64,000 nucleotides of DNA from Clostridiaceae bacterium (GCA_902362865.1 CABIYE010000015.1:1-64000), one strand, 5' to 3'. Counted from the stretch's first letter, positions 35,879 through 46,262 are shown. Translations and numbers: made by a program. Notes: a model not told the origin generated them from the sequence alone.

Positions 35879-36868
35879 TTGAAAACAATTAAATTAACCT
35901 ACATTGTGCCGATTTATAATGTGGAAAAATATCTAGAGGATTGTATTGAAAGTATCATTAAACAAGGCGTAGAGAGTTCGGAAATTATTTTGGTAGATGA
36001 TGGTTCGACGGATGGAAGTGCTGCGATTTGTGATAGATATGCGGAGTTCTATATGAATATAAATGTTATTCATAAACAAAACGGTGGTATTTCATCGGCC
36101 AGAAATATAGGTTTAAAAGCGGCACAAGGAGAGTATATATGCTTTGTTGATAGCGATGATTTTTTTGAAGAGAATTTTGCTGACAAATTCTTGAATATTT
36201 GTGAAAAGTATAGTCTCGATATTATCCGCGGATGGTATGCGATTTATGATGAGGAAACAAAAGAATATCAAGAACATAAGTTCCCTGATATATCATATGC
36301 TAATAAAGTTTTGCCGGGATATGAATTTTTGAAAAGGTCAATCAACGAGCATGCTAACGAAGTGGTTCCATGGCTGGGCTTTTTTAAAAGAGAATATTTG
36401 ACGAAGCATAATCTGCTTTTTCCAGAGGGTATAGCGTATGAGGAAGACCAGTTGTTTTTTCTTGAAGCATTGATATGTGATCAAAAGTGCAGGATTTATC
36501 AGAGTGATTTAGAGTTTTATGCTTATCGAAAGAGAGTCGGAAGCGCAACCAAAACACCAACACTGAAGCAAGTACAAGATGTAATTTACGTGGTGGAAAA
36601 AGAAAATATGCTATTAAAGAAGTACTCACTTTCTTCGAATGTCAAAAAGGCTGTGAAGAGATATATTTGTTCTTCTTTTTACCAGCTTACATCTATTTAT
36701 GGGAGAATCAATATCCAAAATAGAAAGAAAACCGTGAGGATGATTCCATTTTGGATGAAATGGCAGTGCATTTGGAATGCTTATGATAATCACCAAAGGT
36801 TAAAAATTTTCTTGTTTACTTTTGCAAGATGGCTCGTGGATACAGTTTATAAAAAAAGAGGATTATAG
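35879..36868 (+). CDS. GT2-family glycosyltransferase (EpsJ-like)
   Basis: The 329-residue protein has the standard GT2 opening YIVPIYNVEKYLEDCI, LVDDGSTDGSAAICD, the block GGISSARNIGL, and the DXD-like VDSDD. A later GIAYEEDQLF segment holds the probable catalytic base. The start is TTG at 35879, with AAAGGA eight bases upstream. The ATG at 35874 is stopped at once. The C-terminal part is basic and may rest on the membrane. Confidence 0.85.
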   Translation: MKTIKLTYIVPIYNVEKYLEDCIESIIKQGVESSEIILVDDGSTDGSAAICDRYAEFYMNINVIHKQNGGISSARNIGLKAAQGEYICFVDSDDFFEENFADKFLNICEKYSLDIIRGWYAIYDEETKEYQEHKFPDISYANKVLPGYEFLKRSINEHANEVVPWLGFFKREYLTKHNLLFPEGIAYEEDQLFFLEALICDQKCRIYQSDLEFYAYRKRVGSATKTPTLKQVQDVIYVVEKENMLLKKYSLSSNVKKAVKRYICSSFYQLTSIYGRINIQNRKKTVRMIPFWMKWQCIWNAYDNHQRLKIFLFTFARWLVDTVYKKRGL

Positions 36869-36913
36869 TAATAGGTTATTGTTATTTATGATGTCATATA
36901 AGGAGAGAGTTTT

Positions 36914-38059
36914 TTGGTATCTAAAAAAAATTTTTATACTGGGTTAATTGTTATAGCATGTGTTTTTTGCAATTTGTCACAGATGCCTAATTTAATGGAA
37001 AGCGGAATAATAAGTTTGGCTTATTCAGGGACGTGGATTTTTATAGCGGTAATGCTTTTGATTGATAGAAGAACATTGAAATGGCAGTATTTGTTATTAC
37101 CAATTGTTTTTGATGTGATATGTTTGGGAGGAAGATTTTTAGGAAAATCCTATTTTTCTTCAGATTTATTTCGTCCAATTAATTTATGTGCATTTATTTT
37201 GCTAATTGGGATATGGGCTGGAACATATTTGGATTACACAAATTTGAAGAAAATATCTTTTGCGTTTATTACAAGTGCTTTGGCTGTTGCGATATATTTA
37301 TATTTTAATATTTTCAGAGGTGTAGACTGGGGAGGTTCTGGGTATCTTTATGGCTCTAAAAATTCGGCGGGGCAGATATTCCTTGTGGCAATAATACTGA
37401 TAGCTACACAATTCTTACAGTATAATAAAGTTTTATCTGCGTTTGCCATGATATTTTTTGCGGCTTTCATTATTATGATGAAAAGCAGAGCGTCAATACT
37501 TACACTTCTGATAGTGATAATTTATTTTATTTTATTTATACTGAAAAAGAAAATTCATAAAGTAATAGGCATTGTTATATTAGTTGCCACATTGATAATT
37601 ATATTTACAAACGCAGAATTATACAATTTATATATCAAAGAAATTATACTTAATAATAAAGATATTAATGATTTGACGGCAGTTACTTCTAATCGTGATT
37701 TGCATGTGGAATATTTTAAAGCAAATTTTGGAATGTACTGGTTTTCTGGAACCGGAGGTACTTATTTGGAATCTATGCCTTTAGCGGTATTAATGAGTTA
37801 TGGAATCCTAGGAGGAATTCCGGTGTTGCTTTTTTCTTTACAACCATTGTATATAGGATTTAAGTATATTAGGGACAAGCGGTATAGGTTATTTTGTGTT
37901 TTGATTATAGCTTTATCTATAACTATGTGGATTAATGGCATATTTGAGGAACAGTCACCGTTTGGACCAGGCGTAAAATGTTACTTTTTGTGGTTGGTTT
38001 TGGGATTATTTATTGGTTATAGAGATTCGACAAATAAATTGTTATATTATGAGAGGTAA
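36914..38059 (+). CDS. Wzy-like O-antigen/capsule polymerase
   Basis: The 381-residue protein has about ten transmembrane helices and an extended outer loop after the segment KNSAGQIFLVAIILI, as in the O-antigen ligase/Wzy family, with a short loop containing FGMYWFSGTGGTYLES. The start is TTG at 36914, with AGGAGA seven bases upstream. It is the only polymerase candidate in the operon and would join repeat units on the outer face after Wzx export. Wzy proteins vary strongly in sequence, so the call rests on topology and context. Confidence 0.75.
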   Translation: MVSKKNFYTGLIVIACVFCNLSQMPNLMESGIISLAYSGTWIFIAVMLLIDRRTLKWQYLLLPIVFDVICLGGRFLGKSYFSSDLFRPINLCAFILLIGIWAGTYLDYTNLKKISFAFITSALAVAIYLYFNIFRGVDWGGSGYLYGSKNSAGQIFLVAIILIATQFLQYNKVLSAFAMIFFAAFIIMMKSRASILTLLIVIIYFILFILKKKIHKVIGIVILVATLIIIFTNAELYNLYIKEIILNNKDINDLTAVTSNRDLHVEYFKANFGMYWFSGTGGTYLESMPLAVLMSYGILGGIPVLLFSLQPLYIGFKYIRDKRYRLFCVLIIALSITMWINGIFEEQSPFGPGVKCYFLWLVLGLFIGYRDSTNKLLYYER

Positions 38060-38062
38060 AAG

Positions 38063-39196
38063 ATGAAATTAGTTATCGTATTATTGACACATATTGATAA
38101 TTTGCCACCAGCAAGGAATCTATTATTGAGTCTTACAAGGTTGGATGTACAGGTCAGTTTAATAACTATGTATAGCGCGGCACTTCCGAGGGAAATAAAA
38201 GCTGCTAATAATTTTAATATTATCGATCTTCAATCGAAAGAATCAACAAATAGAATTCAGGCATTGGGAAAGCGTGTCTTAAGGCGAAAAAAGTTGAGAA
38301 AAGTAATTAAAACAATTACGAGAAAAGAAGATGTAATATGGACAATTACAGATTATGATGCCATGGAGACGGGAAGCCTGTTATTGAATTATCGACATGT
38401 TATGCAGCTTATGGAACTGATTCATGATATACCAATATTTGACGAGATTCCGGTTGTTAAAGCACATATAGAAAAGTATGCAAGAAAAGCAGAGATGATT
38501 ATCGTTCCAGAATATAATCGAGCGCATATTCAAAAGGCATACTGGCAACTATGCGAGACACCGAAAGTTATCCCAAATAAACCAAAAGTGGAAGAGAAGA
38601 AGTATGATATAAAAAAAATTAGTTCTGATGCGGCAAAGGTTTTTCAAAAAATTGGCAATCGAAAGATTGTACTTTATCAGGGAACATTTGGCTATGAGCG
38701 AGTATTGGATCAGTTTATAGAAGCGGTAGGTTTGCTTGGAAAAGAGTATTGTATGGTTTTGATGGGACGAGATGATATTGAGGTAAGAAAATTACTAGAT
38801 AAATATCCTGAAACTTTCTTTATACCATTCATCTCAGCACCTGATCATCTTGCAGTTACGAGTAGAGCTCATATTGGTGTACTCTCTTATGTTAATACAA
38901 GCAATATCAGACATTATGATCCGTTGAATGCATTATATTGTGCGCCTAACAAACTATATGAGTATGCTTGCTTTGGAATTCCGATGATAGGAAACGATAT
39001 ACCAGGACTGGAAATCCCATTTAAATTGAATAATATTGGACAATGTTCAAAATTAACAGCGGAGGCGATTGCGATGACAATAAGAGAGATTGAAGAGAAT
39101 TATGATACTATGAGCCGCAATTGTAAAACATTTTATAGTAGTGTCAACATAGATAGAATAGTAGAAGAGATTGTTAGAGAGCTTAAAGAGAAGTGA
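38063..39196 (+). CDS. GT-B fold glycosyltransferase
   Basis: The 377-residue protein has a GT-B like layout, with an N-terminal half ending near EYNRAHIQ and a donor half starting KIVLYQGTFGYERVLDQFIEA and containing a CAPNKLYEYACFGIPMIGND segment typical of GT4-related enzymes. It starts three bases after the polymerase gene. A 146-base gap without a gene follows. Confidence 0.75.
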   Translation: MKLVIVLLTHIDNLPPARNLLLSLTRLDVQVSLITMYSAALPREIKAANNFNIIDLQSKESTNRIQALGKRVLRRKKLRKVIKTITRKEDVIWTITDYDAMETGSLLLNYRHVMQLMELIHDIPIFDEIPVVKAHIEKYARKAEMIIVPEYNRAHIQKAYWQLCETPKVIPNKPKVEEKKYDIKKISSDAAKVFQKIGNRKIVLYQGTFGYERVLDQFIEAVGLLGKEYCMVLMGRDDIEVRKLLDKYPETFFIPFISAPDHLAVTSRAHIGVLSYVNTSNIRHYDPLNALYCAPNKLYEYACFGIPMIGNDIPGLEIPFKLNNIGQCSKLTAEAIAMTIREIEENYDTMSRNCKTFYSSVNIDRIVEEIVRELKEK

Positions 39197-39342
39197 TATA
39201 TGAGAATAATATATTGTTACTGAACTTACGTGACATAAAATGCATGTTATTAGATAGGTATGGTGTAAAAACTGTAATTAGATTATTTGAGGTATATGTT
39301 TGTAGGTAAAAATGTGGTCTATGTAATCGGAGGAGGAAGAAG

Positions 39343-40440
39343 ATGAAAAAAGTGATGCTTGTTTTTGGAACTAGACCAGAAGCAATTAAAATGTGTCCAC
39401 TTGTAAATGAATTGAAACGGAGAAAAAAACTAAAAGCAATTATATGTGTTACCGGTCAGCATCGACAGATGTTAGATCAGGTTTTGAGTGCATTTAATGT
39501 TAGTCCCGATTATGATTTGTGTATCATGAAAGACAAGCAGACCCTTTTTGATGTAACCGTTAATATTTTGGAAAAAATTAAAGATGTATTGGAAGAAATA
39601 CAACCGGATGTTGTACTTGTTCATGGTGATACATCTACGACATTTGCAACAGCATTGGCATGCTTTTATCTGCAAATTCCTGTCGGGCACGTAGAAGCAG
39701 GATTACGTACATATGACATTTATTCTCCTTATCCAGAGGAATTTAACCGTCAGGCAGTTGGCATTATTAGCCAGTATAATTTTGCTCCTACAGAGTTTGC
39801 GAAGAATAATTTATTAAAAGAGGGAAAAAAAGAAGCAACTATTTATGTTACAGGAAACACTGCGATTGATGCTTTAAAAACAACGGTATGTGATACATTT
39901 ACGCATCCAGAACTTGAATGGGCTGAAGGAAGTAGATTGATTCTTATTACTGCTCATAGAAGGGAAAACCTGGGCGAGCCGATGAAAAATATGTTTAGGG
40001 CGATTCGAAGAGTTATGGATGAACATTCAGATGTAAAAGCTATTTATCCAATTCATATGAATCCGTTGGTTAGGGAGATTGCAAATTCCATTTTGGGAGA
40101 TGATGATCGAATTCATATTATTGAGCCATTGGATGTGTTAGAGTTTCATAATTTTCAAGCAAGAAGCCATTTGATATTAACGGATTCAGGTGGAATTCAA
40201 GAAGAGGCACCTTCGCTTGGAAAACCAGTTTTGGTGATGCGAGATACAACAGAAAGACCTGAGGGGATAATAGCGGGAACTTTAAAACTGGTTGGAACAG
40301 AAGAAGACACTATATATAAAGAATTTACAGAACTTTTAACAAACCAAGAAAAATATGATGCAATGAGTTGCGCGTCAAATCCATATGGTGATGGGCATGC
40401 ATGTGAGCGAATCGCGGATATATTGGAAAAGAGTTTATAA
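39343..40440 (+). CDS. wecB: UDP-N-acetylglucosamine 2-epimerase (non-hydrolysing)
   Basis: The 365-residue enzyme makes UDP-ManNAc from UDP-GlcNAc. It has the family marks FGTRPEAIKM, VHGDTSTTFA, GHVEAGLRT, TAHRRENLG and TDSGGIQEEAPSLGKP. Its length is normal. A strong GGAGGAGGAAG site precedes the ATG. It is followed by a TagB/F-like gene, so a ManNAc-containing repeat unit is likely. A second member of the same superfamily (CapG-like) is encoded at 54469. Confidence 0.93.
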   Translation: MKKVMLVFGTRPEAIKMCPLVNELKRRKKLKAIICVTGQHRQMLDQVLSAFNVSPDYDLCIMKDKQTLFDVTVNILEKIKDVLEEIQPDVVLVHGDTSTTFATALACFYLQIPVGHVEAGLRTYDIYSPYPEEFNRQAVGIISQYNFAPTEFAKNNLLKEGKKEATIYVTGNTAIDALKTTVCDTFTHPELEWAEGSRLILITAHRRENLGEPMKNMFRAIRRVMDEHSDVKAIYPIHMNPLVREIANSILGDDDRIHIIEPLDVLEFHNFQARSHLILTDSGGIQEEAPSLGKPVLVMRDTTERPEGIIAGTLKLVGTEEDTIYKEFTELLTNQEKYDAMSCASNPYGDGHACERIADILEKSL

Positions 40441-40493
40441 AAAATAGGTTAATTTAGAAGTTATTGCTATGAGCAAAATGTTGGGAGAATATT

Positions 40494-41651
40494 GTGTTTA
40501 AAGATAAACTTACAAAGAAAGATATAAAAGCAATAGTATTGTTTTCGATTGCTTGGCCTATTGCAACTATTCGGAAAAAAAAACATCCGGACTTATGGCT
40601 TGTATCAGAGAGACCAGAAGAAGCGCGAGATAATGGATATTGGCTGTATAAGTATATTAAAAAGAATGCACCTAGTCAGGATGCGGCATATGTAATTGCA
40701 GCTAATGCTGAAGACAAATTAAAAATTGAAAAATATGGCAATATAATTTCGTTTGGTACTTTGGAACATTATATAGTTTATTTAATGGCATCTAAACATG
40801 TGAGTGCGCATGTGGATTTAGATTCTCCAAACAGTAGAGTATCTAATTTTTTAGAAACACATGGTTTGTTAAAAAATAAGAGAGTTTTTTTACAACATGG
40901 TATTACTAAGGATAAAATTAGTTTTGGCTATTATTCGATTAGCCGGGCAGATTTGTTTGTGTGTGCCGCACAGCCGGAATATGAATTTTGTAAGGCAGAG
41001 TTTGGCTATCCAGAAGGAACGGTGCAGTTGCTAGGATTCGCTCGTTTTGATGGTTTGGGAGTGGAAAAGCCTAAACATCAGATATTGCTAATGCCAACAT
41101 GGCGAGCGTGGCTTGCTAATGCTGATGAAAAAGAATTTAAAAAGAGTAGGTATTTTCAAGTCTATCAAAATTTGTTGTATAATGAAGAAATTGAAACCTT
41201 GCTTGAAGATAACGAGCTTGAATTGATTTTTTACCCTCATTCGGATATGCAGAAATTTGTTCATTTGTTTTCCGTAAAATGTAAAAAGATTATTGTATCA
41301 GATGCCGGAAGGTTTGATGTTCAGCAGCTATTGAATCAATCGCGAATGTTAATAACTGATTATTCAAGCGTAGCATTTGATATGGCATATATGAATAAAC
41401 CAATTATATATTATCAGTTTGATTATGATGATTACCGGAATGGACAGCATTCAGAGGGATACTTTTCATATGAAAATGATGGCTTTGGTCCAATTTGCAG
41501 AGAGGAGGAAGCTGTGATAGCCGAGATAAAAAAATATGTTTGTAATAATTTTGTTACAGATAACAAATATGCAGTGCGTCAGAATACGTTTTTTAGCATA
41601 AGAGATCAGAATAATTGTAAACGTATTTATCAGGCTATTAGAGAGTTATAA
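40494..41651 (+). CDS. CDP-glycerol/ribitol glycerophosphotransferase-family protein (TagB/TagF-like)
   Basis: The 385-residue protein shows the family segments LWLVSERPEEARDNGYWLY, VFLQHGITKD and, near the C-terminus, LITDYSSVAFDMAYMNKPIIYYQFDYDDY, which holds the catalytic His/Asp region and the CDP-binding site. It would add glycerol phosphate or another polyol phosphate to the repeat unit. The start is GTG at 40494. No tagD-type cytidylyltransferase is seen in the window, so the donor must come from elsewhere. Confidence 0.85.
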   Translation: MFKDKLTKKDIKAIVLFSIAWPIATIRKKKHPDLWLVSERPEEARDNGYWLYKYIKKNAPSQDAAYVIAANAEDKLKIEKYGNIISFGTLEHYIVYLMASKHVSAHVDLDSPNSRVSNFLETHGLLKNKRVFLQHGITKDKISFGYYSISRADLFVCAAQPEYEFCKAEFGYPEGTVQLLGFARFDGLGVEKPKHQILLMPTWRAWLANADEKEFKKSRYFQVYQNLLYNEEIETLLEDNELELIFYPHSDMQKFVHLFSVKCKKIIVSDAGRFDVQQLLNQSRMLITDYSSVAFDMAYMNKPIIYYQFDYDDYRNGQHSEGYFSYENDGFGPICREEEAVIAEIKKYVCNNFVTDNKYAVRQNTFFSIRDQNNCKRIYQAIREL

Positions 41652-41654
41652 ACG

Positions 41655-42617
41655 ATGGAAGACTTAATTAGCGTAATAGTACCAATATACAATATAGAAC
41701 CCTACGTAAATCGGTGCGTTGAAAGTGTTGTGAAGCAAACGTATTCTAATCTTGAGATTATACTTGTAGATGATGGTTCGGAAGATAATAGCCCAAGTAT
41801 CTGTGATAAATGGAAAGAAAAAGATTCCAGAATTGTAGTGATTCATAAGGCAAATGGGGGATTATCTGATGCGCGTAACGCTGGAATGAAAATTTCACAT
41901 GGGAAGTTTTATAGTTTTGTTGATGGTGATGACGAGATATCACCAAATATGCTTGAGAGATTATATAAAGCTTTACGAAATACCGATTCAGATGTTTCAA
42001 TGTGTAGAATGGAGAAAATAGAAGCTTGTAAGAGCTATGTAACTAGGAAATATAAGTTTGATTGTAAACAGAAAATATTATCCTCTAAGGAAGCGATTCA
42101 ATTACTTCTCAAAGATGAACTTGATTGTAGTGCATGCTTGAAGCTTTATTCGGCAAATGTTTTTGGCAAAATTGAGTTTCCATTTGGAAAAACGAATGAA
42201 GATTTTGCGGTAATGTATAAGGTGTTTGCTAATGCAAGTAAAATTGTTTATATTCCAGATATTTTATATCATTATTATTTTAGGGAGAATAGTATCACGT
42301 CGACTAAATTTAATAGAAGCCAATTTGATAAAATTGATAACTGCCTTGAGATGATAGCCTTTGTGGAGAAAGAAATGCCAGATATTATACCTGAAGCAAA
42401 ATCATACCTATATCGGCAAAGTATGTATTTACTTAAGACAATATGCTTATTAGGAATTAAACATGAATATCCAGGTCGATATATGCAGTTAGTAAATATT
42501 TTAAGAAAAGGCTCACTGAATATCATACAGTATAAATGGTTGTCTGTAAAGGAAAGGGGAATGTATTTATTTATAGCATGGATGCCTGATTTATATGTAA
42601 AGTGGAAGGAAAAATAG
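41655..42617 (+). CDS. GT2-family glycosyltransferase (EpsJ-like)
   Basis: The 320-residue protein has VIVPIYNIEPYVNRCV, LVDDGSEDNSPSICD, the block GGLSDARNAGM and VDGDDEI for metal binding. A later KTNEDFAVMYKVF segment contains the likely base. The start is three bases after the TagB/F-like gene. It is similar in layout to the GT2 at 35879 but clearly diverged. Confidence 0.85.
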   Translation: MEDLISVIVPIYNIEPYVNRCVESVVKQTYSNLEIILVDDGSEDNSPSICDKWKEKDSRIVVIHKANGGLSDARNAGMKISHGKFYSFVDGDDEISPNMLERLYKALRNTDSDVSMCRMEKIEACKSYVTRKYKFDCKQKILSSKEAIQLLLKDELDCSACLKLYSANVFGKIEFPFGKTNEDFAVMYKVFANASKIVYIPDILYHYYFRENSITSTKFNRSQFDKIDNCLEMIAFVEKEMPDIIPEAKSYLYRQSMYLLKTICLLGIKHEYPGRYMQLVNILRKGSLNIIQYKWLSVKERGMYLFIAWMPDLYVKWKEK

Positions 42618-42624
42618 TATTAGT

Positions 42625-43677
42625 ATGGAGTTGATAGAAAAATTAAAGGCGTTACGCAGAGAAATTCAGTATCAGAAAAAATATGGAAAAAAGATTAGAA
42701 AAGCGCGAAAAGAAAATAAAAAATTATATATCTGTTTAGGATCAGCAGTTCATGGAAATTTGGGAGATCAGGCATTAGGTCTTTGCAGGGTAGAATTTCT
42801 TAAATATTGTGGAATTTCTAATTCAGATATTATTGAATATACGACTAGAGATAAAATGAGATATTGGCTGCAAATTTGTCGAGAAACTAAAGAATCAGAT
42901 ATAATAGTACTCCGTGGGGGTGGATATTGGGGAGACTTATGGATAGATGGATTTGAGGAAATCCTTACATATATAAAAGAGTTTAGAAATAATAAAATAA
43001 TAGTCTTTCCTCAATCTGTATATTTCTCTGATTCAAAGGAAGGGAATGCTCTTTTTCAATATTCTAAGTTAATAGTTAAAGAGGCCCCCAAATTGATTAT
43101 TTTTGCGCGAGATATAGAATCATATAAATTATTAAAACGGTGTTATCCGGAGAGTTTAATTGAGGTTGTGCCAGATACGGTACTTTCATATCGGCCGAAG
43201 AATTTGATGAAATGTAATCGAAAAGGGGTAATACTTTGTCTAAGAAATGATAAAGAAAAAAATCAATCTATAGATGTTAATAAGATAGTTATTGATAATT
43301 TGAAGAAAGAAAAAATTGAGTATCAATTTCAAGATACAAGTATTGATTTTAGTTTACAGAATCTAAGCGATAGAAGAGAAAAATTATTTGAACTTTGGAA
43401 TAAGATGGCAACAGCAGAATTAGTAATTACGGATCGGCTTCATGGAATGATTTTTGCCACAATTACGGGAACTCCGTGCATAGTGTTTAACAATATTGAT
43501 GGAAAAGTGGGGCATCAATTTAAATGGATTGAAACATTGGGATATGTTTTTTTGGTAAAATCAGAAGAAGAATTTGAACATATTTTACATATAGCATTAT
43601 CTATATCTGATGTTGAGTATCCTTTAGAAGATATGTTGAAAAAATATACAAAACTTGCGGATGCATTAAAAATGTAG
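42625..43677 (+). CDS. Polysaccharide pyruvyl transferase-family protein
   Basis: The 350-residue protein has the family features LGSAVHGNLGDQALGL near the N-terminus, VLRGGGYWGDLW in the middle, a VPDTVLSYRPK segment, and TDRLHGMIFATITGTPCIVF near the C-terminus. Members use phosphoenolpyruvate to add a ketal pyruvate to sugars. This would put a negative charge on the repeat unit. It lies between a GT2 and the flippase gene. Confidence 0.85.
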   Translation: MELIEKLKALRREIQYQKKYGKKIRKARKENKKLYICLGSAVHGNLGDQALGLCRVEFLKYCGISNSDIIEYTTRDKMRYWLQICRETKESDIIVLRGGGYWGDLWIDGFEEILTYIKEFRNNKIIVFPQSVYFSDSKEGNALFQYSKLIVKEAPKLIIFARDIESYKLLKRCYPESLIEVVPDTVLSYRPKNLMKCNRKGVILCLRNDKEKNQSIDVNKIVIDNLKKEKIEYQFQDTSIDFSLQNLSDRREKLFELWNKMATAELVITDRLHGMIFATITGTPCIVFNNIDGKVGHQFKWIETLGYVFLVKSEEEFEHILHIALSISDVEYPLEDMLKKYTKLADALKM

Positions 43678-43696
43678 TAAAGCTAGGGAGGAAAAC

Positions 43697-45226
43697 GTGT
43701 CGGAAGGAAGAACGAAAAAGGCTGCAATGAATGTGGCGTTTAACTTTTTAAATCAAATATTGACACTTATTTTATCATTTGTTTCACGGACGGTTTTTGT
43801 CTGGGGATTGGGGGCTGAATATCTTGGTATAAATGGATTATTTAGCGATGTGTTAGGCTTATTATCTATGGCAGATTTGGGATTTGGCACGGCGATGGTT
43901 TATAGTTTTTATAAACCTTTGGCTGATAATGATTATAGAAAAATAGCTGGATTGACGACTTTTTATAAAAAAGTATATACAATTATTGCGGCTGTTGTAT
44001 CCATTGTAGGTGTTGCGCTGATACCCTTTCTTCCATATTTAATAAATTTAGAAAAAGATATACCACATTTGACATTATATTATTTATTGTCATTAGCAAA
44101 TGTGGTGTTTTCTTATTTGTGTGTATATCGAACGTCTATTTTAAGTGCAGATCAAAAGAGTTTTAAAATAACAAGAATAACAATGATAGTTAATATAATA
44201 CGTTCGATTTTACAAATTATGGGCATTGCTATTTGGAAAAGTTATACGTTATATTTGGTTTTAGGGTGTATTTCTGTTCTTATAAATAATTTGATTGCGT
44301 CTTATGTAGCTGTAAAAGAATATCCTTTTATCAAAAATTCTGTAGAACTTAAGGCTGATGAAAGAAAGAATATATTTGCAAATATAGGATCTGTATTTTT
44401 ATATAAAGTATCCTCAGTTTTGTTAAATACGACTGATAATATGTTGATTTCAGTGATAGTTGGAACAATAGCTGTGGGATATTATTCCAACTATTTGATG
44501 CTCCAAAATAAAATTTCTATGTTTTATACGTTACTTTTTACTTCATTAACTGCTAGTATCGGAAATTTGATTGTAAATGAAAAGGCGGAAAGGCGATATG
44601 AAATTTTTTGTTGTGAGCAATCTGTGAGTTTTATAGCTTGTGGTTTCGTAATTCCTTGCTATATTCTTCTTGTAAATGATTTAATGAGTATCTGGTTAGG
44701 TGATGACTTTGTGCTGGATAATTTAGTAGTGGTGGCGATTGGACTTAATATGTATCTTTCGTGTGTCCTCCAGCCTTTATGGTCTTATAGAGAAGCAACT
44801 GGATTATATAGAAAAACCAAATGGATAATGATTATGTGTGCAGTCTTAAATTTGGTTTTGTCAATTATTTTGGGGAAAATTGTTGGGCTGGCAGGCATAC
44901 TTTTTGCATCAGGTCTTTCAAGATTGCTTACTTATGTTTGGTATGAACCTAGGCTGTTATTCAAAGAGTATTTTGAATTATCTCCTAAAAAATATTATAT
45001 ACAATTATCACTAAATGCTATTTTAATTATATTTCTTGTAATCGGCATTGGTTTTTTAAGTTCTTTTATTCAAGTTAATAGCGTTTTGTCTTGGTTTGTA
45101 AAAGCATGTTTTGTAGGAATTACTTCTTTGACAATTGTATTAATGATTTACTCTAAAACAGAAGGTTTTAGGATATTAAGATTAAAGATTGAAATGTATT
45201 TGAAAAATAGGAAAAGACAATTTTAA
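43697..45226 (+). CDS. Wzx-type polysaccharide flippase
   Basis: The 509-residue protein has about 12-14 helices and the opening NVAFNFLNQILTLILSFVSRTVFVWGLGAEYLGINGLF, seen in MOP-superfamily lipid-linked oligosaccharide flippases. The GTG at 43697 has GGGAGGA upstream. It is the last gene of the AT-rich block. The next 112 bases, to the start at 45339, have no gene. With the polymerase gene it indicates a Wzx/Wzy pathway. Confidence 0.9.
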   Translation: MSEGRTKKAAMNVAFNFLNQILTLILSFVSRTVFVWGLGAEYLGINGLFSDVLGLLSMADLGFGTAMVYSFYKPLADNDYRKIAGLTTFYKKVYTIIAAVVSIVGVALIPFLPYLINLEKDIPHLTLYYLLSLANVVFSYLCVYRTSILSADQKSFKITRITMIVNIIRSILQIMGIAIWKSYTLYLVLGCISVLINNLIASYVAVKEYPFIKNSVELKADERKNIFANIGSVFLYKVSSVLLNTTDNMLISVIVGTIAVGYYSNYLMLQNKISMFYTLLFTSLTASIGNLIVNEKAERRYEIFCCEQSVSFIACGFVIPCYILLVNDLMSIWLGDDFVLDNLVVVAIGLNMYLSCVLQPLWSYREATGLYRKTKWIMIMCAVLNLVLSIILGKIVGLAGILFASGLSRLLTYVWYEPRLLFKEYFELSPKKYYIQLSLNAILIIFLVIGIGFLSSFIQVNSVLSWFVKACFVGITSLTIVLMIYSKTEGFRILRLKIEMYLKNRKRQF

Positions 45227-45338
45227 ATTAGGATTCTGTGATTTTGAGACTTTGAGGTTTCCCGGCGTAATTTTTTCAATTTAGGTAAAGCAATTATAAA
45301 TGAACTCATTGTATATAAAATCTAGGGAGCGTCTATAT

Positions 45339-46262
45339 ATGAATAACACATTCACTCCAGAAGAACTAAACAGCCTCCGCTTCTATCAGGGAGATATTTC
45401 TCGGTATCAAATCGTTTCTGATGAAACGACCAAAAGGTACACGTCTCCATTCTACACTTCCAAAGGAGCCTATCACATCCTGAATTTACTATTATATCCC
45501 GGTATTAATAATGAACTGGCACGTATCTGCCATGAGAAGAAAAAACTTCCCATCCATCTGATAAATCATCTGGATGAATTGATGTATGTATATCGGAACA
45601 TTTTCATTGCAGCGTGCAGGTATCAGCGCATCCATGAAGGAGGAGGAACCATACATGCATTTCGCAAGGATCGGATGCAGTCCATGGAAATGCTTGAACA
45701 TCAATCTACTTTTGCGTTCACATCATGTTCTTTAAGAGATGATACGGAAGGCTACTTTTTGAAAAAGGATGGTATCCTACTGTTGGAGTTCGAGATTCCG
45801 GATTCGGTACCGTATATTATCATGAACGATGTATTGGGGGATAATCCTTACCAATATCAGGAAGAATTGTTGCTTATGCCATTTACTATGTTTCGTAAGG
45901 AACCGCTGCAATTCACTGAAAAAGAGTTGGCATATAGAGACATACATAACAAACCGCCGGAGAAGAAATATTTGCTTCGTCCGATACAACTGGCTGATGC
46001 TCTTTTCTTGCAGGAAGTAGGAAAAGACACATCAGCCGACGTTAGATACGATGGAATCCAGAATACAGATAGTCAATTTATTTATAACGAAGATGAGATT
46101 GCCCATGCAGTACGATTTCTGAGCAGGCTTAAGGATGCTGCCGGACTGGAAGGAAAGGCAGAGGAGGTTCTTCGGTACTGCAGATGGAAGGAAGCGGTGC
46201 GTCGGGAGGTGAAGAGGATGATGGGAAGCATATGTGCGGAGTTTGACATGGGAGAACAGTGA
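45339..46262 (+). CDS. Candidate ADP-ribosyltransferase-like protein, first gene of a conflict cassette
   Basis: The 307-residue protein (ATG 45339, with AGGGAG nine bases upstream; an in-frame ATG at 45300 has no site) shows a pattern fitting the R-S-E class of ADP-ribosyltransferases. Arg109 is in IHAFRKDR, a Ser/Thr-rich strand FTSCS follows at 127-131, and Gln174-Glu175-Glu176 sits in a YQEELLLMPF strand (a QXE motif as in Rho-modifying enzymes). It is the first of four closely spaced genes, the others being a two-TM protein, a giant HD/ATPase and an IrrE-like protein. The family call is from motif reading alone and could be wrong. It could modify a host or phage protein. Confidence 0.5.
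   Translation: MNNTFTPEELNSLRFYQGDISRYQIVSDETTKRYTSPFYTSKGAYHILNLLLYPGINNELARICHEKKKLPIHLINHLDELMYVYRNIFIAACRYQRIHEGGGTIHAFRKDRMQSMEMLEHQSTFAFTSCSLRDDTEGYFLKKDGILLLEFEIPDSVPYIIMNDVLGDNPYQYQEELLLMPFTMFRKEPLQFTEKELAYRDIHNKPPEKKYLLRPIQLADALFLQEVGKDTSADVRYDGIQNTDSQFIYNEDEIAHAVRFLSRLKDAAGLEGKAEEVLRYCRWKEAVRREVKRMMGSICAEFDMGEQ

Noticed and set aside
39197-39342. Hidden gene between the GT-B gene and wecB
   Set aside because: No frame with a site and a start longer than 25 codons. It seems to be a plain AT-rich gap.
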